Below, piece after piece: positions 34,438 through 42,608 of a stretch of 64,000 bases of DNA; the first letter of the stretch is position 1; the number at the start of each line of letters is the position of its first letter. The position numbers and the translations under genes were made by a program. The stretch comes from Henriciella litoralis (GTDB lineage Bacteria; Pseudomonadota; Alphaproteobacteria; Caulobacterales; Hyphomonadaceae). The DNA lies in contig NZ_NCSS01000006.1 in assembly GCF_002088935.1 (NCBI RefSeq), positions 2,388,407 through 2,452,406 on the forward strand, read 5' to 3'. The notes beneath the pieces are model-generated. The model saw only the letters and a program-made list of their open reading frames with translations, was not told the origin of the DNA and did not search any database.

Positions 34438-35766
34438 TTATGGGGAGACATTAGCCTTATTCGGTTCGCCGGGCACCTCATTCCTCTGGGGCAGGGCGGC
34501 GTCCAGAAAATCCATGAAGGCGGTGATGTCCTGCTGGGTGATGCTGTGTCCGCCCGGGCGGATATAGTAGCTGATCGCCGCTGCTGGGTTGAAGTCCTGC
34601 ATACCGGACTGGTCGAGCCCATCGGTGCCGTAAAGCTCGTAAACGCGGTCGGCGCCTTCGGCCATTCGATAGGTGGAATTGGGGTCTGACCAGACATCGC
34701 GCCGGCCATTGCCGAGGAAAACGGGCGTTGGGGCGAGGAGGGCCAGATACTGGTGCTGATCGACGGGCAAATCTTCGGTGTGATTGGCGTAGTCCACGAA
34801 GGTCTGATCGAACCAGTGCGGATAGCCATCAAGCTTGATGACGCCGAAGGCGCGCGCACCATGGATCATGCGTTTGACGGTCTCGCCGGTCGTTGAGCGC
34901 GAGGAGGCGGCGCCGCCAAAGCCGGACTGATGCGCGATCACGGCGCTTATCCGCCGGTCATAGACGCCGGCCACAATCACGGACTTTCCATGACGCGAAT
35001 GGCCAAGCGCAGCGATCCTGTCCTGATCGATGGATGGGTCTTGTTCCAGCACATCAATGACTGCCGATATGCCTGCCCCCCACCCGGCCACTGCCCCTGT
35101 CGGCGAGGTGACGCCCTCGCCCGTCATCGCTGACATGATCCTTTGCGCGTCGCCATCGCGATCCGGGATCAATTCACCGGCGAGCCAGCTTGCATAACCA
35201 TAGCCGCGCGCAAAATACTGGTCGGCCGGAACCAGAGCGATGAACTCGCCGAAAATCGAAGAGACAAAGCCCGGCATCGTGTCGTGGTCTTCGCAGCTGC
35301 CGCCATCAGGCGCCGTTAGCGGCTGGCCTGGAAAGGCTTCGCAATTGCTCGAGAAGCTCTGGCTGATGATCAGCGGCGACTTGCCATTGCCCGACGGCAG
35401 GGCCAGCGCGACATGGAAAATGCGGGCGCCTTCACCGCTGCCAACGCGGATCGTGAGCTCTTCCAAGGTGCCGGCACCATTGGCAAGGTCCGGATCGATC
35501 ATGCGCCGGTCGACGAGCTCTACCGCCAGACCTGAGGGCCAGGGGCCATATTCGACGGTCTCGAATGTCTTCAGCAGGTCGGCGCGGCCGGACTCCCATT
35601 CGCCAAGCGTTTCAGCCGTGATGGCGGGGCGGGCCTCTGGTTTGTTCTCTGTGTCGAGACTGGCATAATTGAGGCCGAGCATCGTGCAGCTCGACATCAG
35701 TGCAAGGATGACCAGCACGACGGCAAGTCGGACGATCCAGCCGACAATGTTCAGGACGAGACCCAT
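34438..35766 (-). CDS. CE15-like alpha/beta hydrolase (glucuronoyl esterase relative), membrane anchored
   Basis: The 442-residue product has an N-terminal membrane segment that ends in a lipobox-like LMSSC. Its core fits carbohydrate esterase family 15: nucleophile elbow ALGHSRHGKSVIVAG near 245 with Ser-Arg-x-Gly-Lys, then HQSGFGGAASSR, YPHWFDQTF, and a late GGHSITQQD carrying the catalytic His. CE15 enzymes cleave lignin-glucuronoxylan esters, and many marine relatives have other uronate targets. The elbow has His where most members have Cys (GCSRxGK). AGGAG upstream of 35766 supports this start over 35793. No polysaccharide-degradation genes are adjacent. Confidence 0.78.
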   Translation of the reverse strand: MGLVLNIVGWIVRLAVVLVILALMSSCTMLGLNYASLDTENKPEARPAITAETLGEWESGRADLLKTFETVEYGPWPSGLAVELVDRRMIDPDLANGAGTLEELTIRVGSGEGARIFHVALALPSGNGKSPLIISQSFSSNCEAFPGQPLTAPDGGSCEDHDTMPGFVSSIFGEFIALVPADQYFARGYGYASWLAGELIPDRDGDAQRIMSAMTGEGVTSPTGAVAGWGAGISAVIDVLEQDPSIDQDRIAALGHSRHGKSVIVAGVYDRRISAVIAHQSGFGGAASSRSTTGETVKRMIHGARAFGVIKLDGYPHWFDQTFVDYANHTEDLPVDQHQYLALLAPTPVFLGNGRRDVWSDPNSTYRMAEGADRVYELYGTDGLDQSGMQDFNPAAAISYYIRPGGHSITQQDITAFMDFLDAALPQRNEVPGEPNKANVSP

Positions 35767-35924
35767 GAATGTACTCCTGTGGGCCAGAGACATAGCAGCC
35801 GGGCGGCAGGCCGCCCACCCTTAATCAAGCCGTTCACCGTTTCTTGATAGCGCCGACATGCAGGCACTGTTATCGTGGCATTTTCCGGCAGTCAGGCCTG
35901 GGCGTTCCGGGGAGGGGGGCTGAC

Positions 35925-36536
35925 ATGCGTATATTGCTGATCTCGTTGATTGCTGCGGTTTGTGGCACGGCCATAGGCGCTGTGTCAGCGCTCTGGATGG
36001 GCGGCTTGCTGTCGGGCGGCCTGCGCATTGGCGACTCGATCAAAGTTGATGACTGGTCCAGCGACTGGTCAATCGGGTCTGAGGCGGCCAATCCTTATGT
36101 CCGCGCCAGGATTGCGCGCGTCGGTCTGCTGGCCTTGCGAAAGGAGGAGGCGGTCTACTTTAACCGCGCCGTCGATGATGAGGGCCGCGCCCTCACTGAA
36201 GCCTGCACATATCGCGTCAGTGCCGGCGCGCTTCCGGCGGAGTGGTGGTCAATCACGCTGTATGATCGCGATAGCCGTCTGCCGATGAATACCGATGGCG
36301 CGCTTTCCTTTGATGCCACAGATGCGGCTGACCTTGGTGATGCGGGCGACTGGTCTTTCACGATCAGCCCGGCGAAGGGGACAGGGCCAAAGCGCCAATG
36401 GGTCTCGAGCAAGGCGGCGGATGTGTTTGACCTTACGCTGCGCCTCTATCTGCCAACGGATGCTTTGCTGGATGATCCCGCCGCAGCGCTGAGACCGCCC
36501 AGGATTGAGCGTCTCTCGTGTGAGGGAGGTGTCTGA
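35925..36536 (+). CDS. DUF1214 protein, membrane anchored
   Basis: The 203-residue product has one N-terminal membrane helix (residues 2-24). The DUF1214 core follows: NPYVRARIAR, YRVSAGALPAEWWSITLYDRD and the late TLRLYLPT. Full-length relatives fuse DUF1254 and DUF1214 in one chain; here they are separate, with the DUF1254-like partner directly downstream (TGATG overlap). The start at 35925 is chosen because the membrane helix begins there. The function of the family is unknown. Confidence 0.85.
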   Translation: MRILLISLIAAVCGTAIGAVSALWMGGLLSGGLRIGDSIKVDDWSSDWSIGSEAANPYVRARIARVGLLALRKEEAVYFNRAVDDEGRALTEACTYRVSAGALPAEWWSITLYDRDSRLPMNTDGALSFDATDAADLGDAGDWSFTISPAKGTGPKRQWVSSKAADVFDLTLRLYLPTDALLDDPAAALRPPRIERLSCEGGV

Positions 36537-37075
36537 TGCGCTGGTTGATTGGTCTTATCGTCTTTGTGCTCACAGCGATCATTGCCCATCTGGTGGTGCT
36601 GAATTCCATCCCGGCGAAAATCATGTCCACGGCGATGGAGCGGATGGCCGATCGCGGTATTGCCTTGAATGGGTGGACCGCCGCGCCGCGCATAACGCCC
36701 GAGACGCAGACAGTTGTGCGCCCGTCGCCGGATCTTTCCTATGCCATCTGCCGCTTCGACACCTCCGATGGCCCGGTCCTGCTATCAGCCCCGACAGCGC
36801 AGACATATGGTTCGCTGTCGATTTTTGATGACCGCACGAACAATGTCTTCGTTGCCAGCTTGCAGGACGGAAGCGACTTCGAAGGTGTCATCGCCTACCC
36901 GCCGGGCAATCCGCCGATAGAAGAAGGCCGCGGCTATGCCGCCAATGGTCTGAATACAGTGGAGATCGACGGCAAAGGCCTCGCTTTGATCCGGCGGCTC
37001 GCGCCCGATCAGGACACCCATGATCTGGCGGCAGCCCTGATTGAGGCATCGCGATGTGAAAAACTTGGTAGGTGA
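36536..37075 (+). CDS. Short DUF1254-like protein, membrane anchored
   Basis: The 179-residue product has an N-terminal membrane helix (residues 3-22). It then has PRITPETQTVVRPSPDLSYAICRFD, SAPTAQTYGSLSIFDDRTNNVFV and an acidic C-terminus, which fit the DUF1254 N-terminal half. It overlaps the DUF1214 gene by one base (TGATG), so the pair should be made in equal amounts and may act as a complex in the periplasm. Its function is unknown. Confidence 0.8.
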   Translation: MRWLIGLIVFVLTAIIAHLVVLNSIPAKIMSTAMERMADRGIALNGWTAAPRITPETQTVVRPSPDLSYAICRFDTSDGPVLLSAPTAQTYGSLSIFDDRTNNVFVASLQDGSDFEGVIAYPPGNPPIEEGRGYAANGLNTVEIDGKGLALIRRLAPDQDTHDLAAALIEASRCEKLGR

Positions 37076-37164
37076 ACGCCGTAAAATCTCACGAAAAGTA
37101 GGGTGACATCCGCCCGATTTCTTTCATATTATCAGACTTTAGAGTCCTGAAATGTGGGGAAATC

Positions 37165-38481
37165 ATGCGTCTCTTTGCCGTTTGCGCGGCCATGCTTGGC
37201 CTGTCGTCATTAGGGCTCTCCCTGTCTGCGGATGCGCAGGCGGTAGGGTGCTGGAAAGGCGATGATCTGAAGTCTGCCTTCGACACCTCATCCGGGTCGG
37301 TCAGCGCCCGCATGAAGGCGCAGAATATCTCCAGCGATGAGGCCCTCGCAGAAACGCAGGCGCTTGGTATTCTGTATTGGAGGGATGCGGGTCTGAAGGC
37401 GCTGGAGGATAGCGGGGTCAGAACGACGCTCGACCTCTGCAAGTATGACAAGACCTGCGGTGTGCCTGTTCCGATGGAGGGCTCGGCTTTCGAGCGGCTG
37501 ACCAAGTATAACGGGCATAATCGGCTTTACATGGCCGATATGCGCGACGCGCCTGCCGTACTGACGGCTGACATGGCCGCGCCAGACGCATCGATGGTCA
37601 GCTGGGCGCAAGAGACGCTCCAGTGCGACATCAGCCTGCCCGCGCCTCCGCCACCGCCGCCGCCCGCTCCTACGGGCGTTTGCGTGAAAGGTGAGCTGCT
37701 GGACAATGCGATCGACCAGAAGATGCAGACCGTCTTCGCAAGGCCAGGCACGGCGGCAGCCAGTGACGCGCTGACCTATCTGCAGGCCTATGCGATTCAA
37801 GCCTGGCAGGAGCGGGGCCGCGCCGGAGCGATGGATGGACGGGTCCGCTGGGCGCTCGCGCAGTGCGCAGAGGATGGATGCGGTGAGCCTGCGAGATTTG
37901 ATACAGCGCCTTATGGCGGCCTGATGGCGTATTCCGCTGAGCTCGAAAAGTACAAATCCGGCCAGCGCGCAACGGTCCCTTACCCGCCGACGATCAAGCC
38001 GGAAGGTAAGATGCTGACTTGGGCAAATTCCGTGATTGGCTGCGACTGGGAGGAAAGAGGCTCTCTGCAGCAGACCTATGGGTCTATGTCACGCAATCAG
38101 CGCCTTCTGCTCGCAGGGGCCGATGTCGAGGGTGACCGCAGCTTCTTTGAAGACGCGCTGCTCTATGGCGGACCGTATCTGTCGCTCTGGTGGAAGCACA
38201 ATGAGGGCCTCTGGTCGCTGCAGGATCGCGAATGGGCGTGCGAGAATTTCGGCCCTTCCGACCGTCGATGTGCGAATACCGAGGCCTGGGTGCGGAAGGT
38301 TCGCGATGCCGAATATGTCGCGAAATACGGCAATGGAAACTGGAACCAGCCGGTTGAGCGAAGCAGCGCCAATGCGGGCTACCGAGGCACCGTACCGAAG
38401 CCGACCTATCGTCCGCCTATTTCCTACACCCCGCGCTGCTATAATCAGGGCGATGGCACGGAGAAGTGTTTCTTCGACTAG
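37165..38481 (+). CDS. Secreted Cys-rich protein with an internally duplicated domain
   Basis: The 438-residue product has a signal peptide ending at ADAQA (about 25). Residues about 28-155 and 172-297 are two copies of the same domain. Each opens with a Cys near KG(D/E)xL, has an ALTYLQAYAIQAW-like helix and a C-x(4,5)-CG-P pair, and closes with a WAN/WAQ-x(4)-CD. A linker with eight prolines in a row separates them. A third region (300-438) has more Cys and Trp and a basic tail. The six-plus cysteines suggest disulfides. I recognise no family. Confidence 0.72.
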   Translation: MRLFAVCAAMLGLSSLGLSLSADAQAVGCWKGDDLKSAFDTSSGSVSARMKAQNISSDEALAETQALGILYWRDAGLKALEDSGVRTTLDLCKYDKTCGVPVPMEGSAFERLTKYNGHNRLYMADMRDAPAVLTADMAAPDASMVSWAQETLQCDISLPAPPPPPPPAPTGVCVKGELLDNAIDQKMQTVFARPGTAAASDALTYLQAYAIQAWQERGRAGAMDGRVRWALAQCAEDGCGEPARFDTAPYGGLMAYSAELEKYKSGQRATVPYPPTIKPEGKMLTWANSVIGCDWEERGSLQQTYGSMSRNQRLLLAGADVEGDRSFFEDALLYGGPYLSLWWKHNEGLWSLQDREWACENFGPSDRRCANTEAWVRKVRDAEYVAKYGNGNWNQPVERSSANAGYRGTVPKPTYRPPISYTPRCYNQGDGTEKCFFD

Positions 38482-38484
38482 GCC

Positions 38485-39621
38485 TTATTGCGCCGCGACT
38501 GTCTCTTCAGCTTCGCGCTGGGCGCGCAGGCGTTCGGCCTTTTCCTCGACCTGCTGGACGATATGCTCGACCATGTCGCCGTTGGAGACCTTGTGGTCAG
38601 GCCGGCCTGAGACGTACATCATGCCGCTTTCCTTGCCGCCGCCGGTAAAGCCCATATCGGTGAGGGCAGCTTCGCCCGGCCCGTTGACGACGCAGCCGAT
38701 GATCGACAGTGAAATCGGCTCTGTGATGTGCGAGAGGCGGTCTTCCAGGATTTCGACCGTCTTGATGACGTCAAAGCCCTGACGCGCGCAGCTGGGGCAG
38801 GCGACGATGTTGACGCCGCGCGTGCGAAGGCCCAGCGATTTCAGCATTTCAAAGCCGACTTTGACTTCCTCGACCGGGTCTGCCGATAGCGAGACGCGGA
38901 TCGTGTCGCCAATGCCCATCCAGAGCAGATTGCCCATGCCGATGGCGGATTTCACCGTGCCGGTGCGAAGGCCGCCCGCTTCGGTAATCCCGAGGTGCAG
39001 CGGCGCGTCCGTAACCTCGGCGAGCTTCTGGTAAGCGGCGACCGTCAGGAACATGTCCGAGGCCTTTACCGAGATCTTGTACTCATGAAAGCCTAGATCA
39101 TCGAGGATACGAGCATGATCGAGCGCGCTTTCGACCATCGCATCGGGGCAAGGCTCGCCGTATTTTTCAAGCAGGTGGCGCTCTAGCGAGCCGCCATTCA
39201 CGCCGATACGGATCGAGCAGCCATTGGCGCGCGCGGCGTTGACGACTTCGCGCACGCGGTCTTTCGAGCCGATATTGCCGGGATTGATCCGGAGGCAAGC
39301 CGCGCCTGCATCGGCCGCTTCGATCCCGCGTTTATAGTGAAAGTGAATGTCCGCCACGATCGGGACAGGGCTGAGGCGGCAGATTTCCGGCATGGCGGCG
39401 GTAGATTCCACCGTCGGGCATGAGACGCGCACGATATCTGCCCCGGCCTCTGCGGCGCGCTCGATCTGCGCGATTGTGGCGCTCGCATCTTCGGTCGGTG
39501 TGTTGGTCATGGTCTGCACAGCGATAGGGGCGTCGCCGCCGACTTCGACAGGACCGACATTAATCTTGCGCGATTTGCGCCGTTCGATGGACCGCCATGG
39601 CCTTACGGGGTTGTGGCTCAT
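38485..39621 (-). CDS. ispG: 4-hydroxy-3-methylbut-2-enyl diphosphate synthase
   Basis: The product is the penultimate enzyme of the methylerythritol-phosphate isoprenoid pathway and reduces MEcPP to HMBPP through a 4Fe-4S cluster. It has 378 residues. The start region ([30 protein letters not shown]) is characteristic. Cluster ligands are the two Cys of [10 protein letters not shown] and the one in [12 protein letters not shown]. It is convergent with the Cys-rich protein gene, three bases apart. Confidence 0.97.
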   Translation of the reverse strand: MSHNPVRPWRSIERRKSRKINVGPVEVGGDAPIAVQTMTNTPTEDASATIAQIERAAEAGADIVRVSCPTVESTAAMPEICRLSPVPIVADIHFHYKRGIEAADAGAACLRINPGNIGSKDRVREVVNAARANGCSIRIGVNGGSLERHLLEKYGEPCPDAMVESALDHARILDDLGFHEYKISVKASDMFLTVAAYQKLAEVTDAPLHLGITEAGGLRTGTVKSAIGMGNLLWMGIGDTIRVSLSADPVEEVKVGFEMLKSLGLRTRGVNIVACPSCARQGFDVIKTVEILEDRLSHITEPISLSIIGCVVNGPGEAALTDMGFTGGGKESGMMYVSGRPDHKVSNGDMVEHIVQQVEEKAERLRAQREAEETVAAQ

Positions 39622-39759
39622 CTAGATCACCTTGGCATGTTTCTCGTCTCTATGTGGTCAAACAAGGTGGCAAGGTAAAGGCAGACGCTGACGTCCGGCC
39701 TCAGAAGCATCAAATTTCACCTATGGGCTGAACGTGATCTCAACCGAGCGGAGCTAAGG

Positions 39760-40365
39760 ATGTGTGCTGATAAAGATCGCTCGGCGCGAAAGGCCTCCAT
39801 GTTCCCGTTTATTCTGCCAGGAATATTTGCTCCGCATCTGCACAAAAGGCTGAAGGCCTGGGCTGCGGACAATCGCGGCGTTGCGGCCGTTGAATTCGCG
39901 ATGATTGCTGTGCCGTTCTTCTTCCTGATTTTCGGCCTGCTGGAGATCTGTGTGATCTTCATCATGTCGTCGGTTCTCGAGCATGGCCTCAATGAGGCCG
40001 CGCGTGGCATTCGGACCGGCCAGCTGCAAAGCGCTGATGGCTTTGACCGCGACGGTTTTGAGGACATTCTGTGCTCTGAGGTGTTCGAGCTGTTTGAGTG
40101 CAAGGGCAAGATCCAGCTCGACGTCAAAACCTTTGACAGCTTTGCCGCGACGGGCAATCCGAGCCCGATCGATGATGATGGCGAAATGAACACCGACGAT
40201 TTCGCGTTTGATCCAGGCGGAGCAAATGACATTGTGGTCGTGCGCGCCTTCTATGCGTGGGACCTGATGACGCCTGTGCTGAGCGCGCCGCTTGCCAATC
40301 TCAGCAATAATCGCCGCCTCCTGCAGTCGACGGTCGTATTCCGCAACGAGCCATTTGGGGACTAG
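39760..40365 (+). CDS. TadE-like minor pilin
   Basis: The 201-residue product has one hydrophobic helix with the TadE/TadG signature (NRGVAAVEFAMIAVPFFFLIFGLLE, with the Glu five residues after the processing site). A Cys-containing periplasmic domain follows. TadE-type pseudopilins belong to Flp/tad pilus systems that attach cells to surfaces. The ATG at 39760 has GGAG six bases upstream; an internal ATG at 39799 is possible. It forms a pair with the next gene and lies apart from any tad secretion genes. Confidence 0.85.
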   Translation: MCADKDRSARKASMFPFILPGIFAPHLHKRLKAWAADNRGVAAVEFAMIAVPFFFLIFGLLEICVIFIMSSVLEHGLNEAARGIRTGQLQSADGFDRDGFEDILCSEVFELFECKGKIQLDVKTFDSFAATGNPSPIDDDGEMNTDDFAFDPGGANDIVVVRAFYAWDLMTPVLSAPLANLSNNRRLLQSTVVFRNEPFGD

Positions 40366-40368
40366 GTG

Positions 40369-40908
40369 ATGCAGAATATTTTCCACAAGGCGCGCCTGCT
40401 TCGTAAGGCCAATCGCGGTGTCTCGGCGATCGAATTTGCGCTCATCGCGCCGGTCATGATCCTGATCTATTTCGCGTGTATCGAGCTGTCTTTCATGATG
40501 GTGCTCGACCGTAAGGTGACCAGTTCGGCGTCTGCCCTGGGGGACCTGGTCGCGCGGGCCTCGACGGTGACCGATGACGATCTCAGCGATATCTTTGAAG
40601 CGTCCCGTATGATCTTCCAGCCGAACCCGATTGGCGATGCCCGGCTGCGCGTGACCAGCATCTATGACGATGGCGGAACGGTGAGAGTCGCGTGGAGCGA
40701 TGCCATGAACATGTCCGCCTACTCCGATGGTCAGACAATTGAGGTCCCAGACGGCCTGATCCCTTCAGGTGGGTCCGTGATCCTCTCGGAAGTCGAATAT
40801 GACTATGAGTCGACGCTCGGCTATTTCTTCACCACCAATAAGACGCTGAGAGACAAGTTCTATCTTCGCCCACGCCGGACTGACTTCGTCGCCCGTATTC
40901 GCGATTGA
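40369..40908 (+). CDS. Second TadE-like minor pilin
   Basis: The 179-residue product carries the same signature: NRGVSAIEFALIAPVMILIYFACIE at residues 15-40, then a periplasmic domain of short beta strands (LRVTSIYDDGGTVRVAW). It begins four bases after the first pilin gene, with a GTG-ATG doublet at 40366-40371. The two are certainly co-transcribed and probably form a heterodimer, as TadE and TadF do. Confidence 0.85.
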   Translation: MQNIFHKARLLRKANRGVSAIEFALIAPVMILIYFACIELSFMMVLDRKVTSSASALGDLVARASTVTDDDLSDIFEASRMIFQPNPIGDARLRVTSIYDDGGTVRVAWSDAMNMSAYSDGQTIEVPDGLIPSGGSVILSEVEYDYESTLGYFFTTNKTLRDKFYLRPRRTDFVARIRD

Positions 40909-42399
40909 TCAGTCAGGTGCGTCGTCCACCGCGGGATGGTGCGGTGAGTGGACGGTTGTCAGCACAATAAAGCCAAGAATGAAAAGCAGGCCAATCGCGC
41001 TCATGCCGATCCGCTGGTCGCCTGACCATTTGGTGAAAAGCTCCACGAGCAATGGCCCCAGCCAGACCGTGACGGTGCCGGCGATGGCGTAAAGTCCAAA
41101 GAATTCGCCAACGCGGTGTGACGGGGCGAGATGGACCAGCATTGAGCGGCTGGACGAAATGCTGGCTGTGGCCGTGACGGCGATGAAGGCGGCCGAGGAC
41201 AGGTAGACGACATCCGAGAGCGTGTTGAACACTGGCCCGTCCCAGATCGTGAAGCCGGGGATCAGGCCATAGAAAATAGCGTCCGGCGTGATCGACAGCT
41301 GATAGACAAGCGTCGCGACCATACCCGAAATCTCGATCATGAGCGCCCGTTTGGGCCCGACAACACCGTCCAGCCAGCCCCCGAAAATGCCACCAGCAAA
41401 GGCAAAGAGTGAGGCCAGGACGGCATAGGCCGACAGCTCAACGACGTTCCATTCCAGATAAAGGCCGATATAGACCCCGCCCAAGGCAAGGAGCGCGGCC
41501 ATACCGTCGGCATACAGCATGCGGGCGCCAAGATATTTCAGGATATTGATGTTCTCAGAGGCGTTTCGGATCGTCCGGTAAAGACCGACCGCGCCATTGC
41601 GAGCCGCTTTGCTCCAGCTTGCGCCCGGTGTGCCGCCGTCTTCGGTGTAGAGAAAGAACGGGACCACGAAGACAACAAGCCAGATCGCACAGATTGGCCC
41701 GACAAGGCGCTGGTGCTCGCCAGCGGCAACATCCACGCCAAATAGCGGGGCGCTGAATGGCCAGCCGGTCAGCGCGGGCAAGGCGAACGAGAAAACGATG
41801 GCGGCCATCAGGATGGCGCCGGCCAGATTGCCCAAAGCCAGACCGAGGCCCGAAATAGCGGGCAGCGAGCCCGGACGCCCATTGACGTTCAGCATCGAAT
41901 TGTGGGTCACCTCTGAATAGGTGTAGCCGACCGAGGCCAGCACCAGCGCCGTCATACCCATCCAGATCGGCATGCCCGTGTCATCAGGCGTGACCCAGTA
42001 AAGCGAAAACGACATCACAGCCATCAGGCCGAGGAAGACGACCATCAGTGGTTTGCGTCGCCCGCCCCGGTCGAGTGCGGCGCCCAGGAAGGGCGCTGTG
42101 AAGGCGGCGATGAAGCCTGCATATTTCACTAGACCGGAAATCGTCGCCTGGCCTTCGGCATTGGCCGCTGCGCGCTGGGCGGCGCCATCAAGGCCATCGA
42201 CTGCGCCACTCGCGATCAAATTCTGCCCGATGATCGACGCGAAATAGGGCGCGAACAGATAGATGATAACGAGGATATAATAGGGATTGCGGGCCCATTC
42301 GAAGATCGCCCAGGCAAGGCCCCTTCGGTTAAGGGCGCCGCCAAGGTCGATAGTGGGCTCGACCATGGAATCGGGAGCTGTGGTGACGGGTGGATGCAT
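40909..42399 (-). CDS. MFS transporter of the UMF1/Atg22-like group
   Basis: The 496-residue product has about 12 membrane helices. The opening RGLAWAIFEWARNPYYILVIIYLFAPYF is the UMF1/Atg22-like start, and a later GAALDRGGRRKPLM matches the MFS loop 2-3 motif (D-R-x-GRR). Substrates in this group include amino acids or unknown metabolites. The ATG at 42399 is chosen because GGGAGA precedes it and the preceding 43 codons do not look coding. It is divergent from the FecA-like receptor and shares its regulatory region. Confidence 0.85.
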   Translation of the reverse strand: MHPPVTTAPDSMVEPTIDLGGALNRRGLAWAIFEWARNPYYILVIIYLFAPYFASIIGQNLIASGAVDGLDGAAQRAAANAEGQATISGLVKYAGFIAAFTAPFLGAALDRGGRRKPLMVVFLGLMAVMSFSLYWVTPDDTGMPIWMGMTALVLASVGYTYSEVTHNSMLNVNGRPGSLPAISGLGLALGNLAGAILMAAIVFSFALPALTGWPFSAPLFGVDVAAGEHQRLVGPICAIWLVVFVVPFFLYTEDGGTPGASWSKAARNGAVGLYRTIRNASENINILKYLGARMLYADGMAALLALGGVYIGLYLEWNVVELSAYAVLASLFAFAGGIFGGWLDGVVGPKRALMIEISGMVATLVYQLSITPDAIFYGLIPGFTIWDGPVFNTLSDVVYLSSAAFIAVTATASISSSRSMLVHLAPSHRVGEFFGLYAIAGTVTVWLGPLLVELFTKWSGDQRIGMSAIGLLFILGFIVLTTVHSPHHPAVDDAPD

Positions 42400-42556
42400 G
42401 CGAAAATCTCCCTGGGCGCTCTTTGATGGCACCTCTGGCATGCAGTCTGCGGCATCGTGGCCTAAAGTAAATATGCACTTTTGCATGACGCGACGGAACG
42501 CGCTTCTGAGATTGAGAGTAATTGTCACTTGCGTTTGAGATTTGGGGTCGCTAGGC

Positions 42557-42569
42557 GAGAATAATTCTC
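42557..42569. promoter_or_regulatory. Fur box between the MFS and FecA-like genes
   Basis: GAGAATAATTCTC is a perfect 13-base palindrome. With flanking bases it reads CGAGAATAATTCTCA, 14 of 15 matches to the classical TGAGAATNATTCTCA Fur core. It lies 40 bases before the receptor start. A second palindrome, ATGCA-CTTT-TGCAT at 42473-42486, is closer to the MFS gene. Confidence 0.8.
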
Positions 42570-42608
42570 ATTCACACTTAGATGGCTGCTTCGGGCAGAC
42601 GCAGGAAA

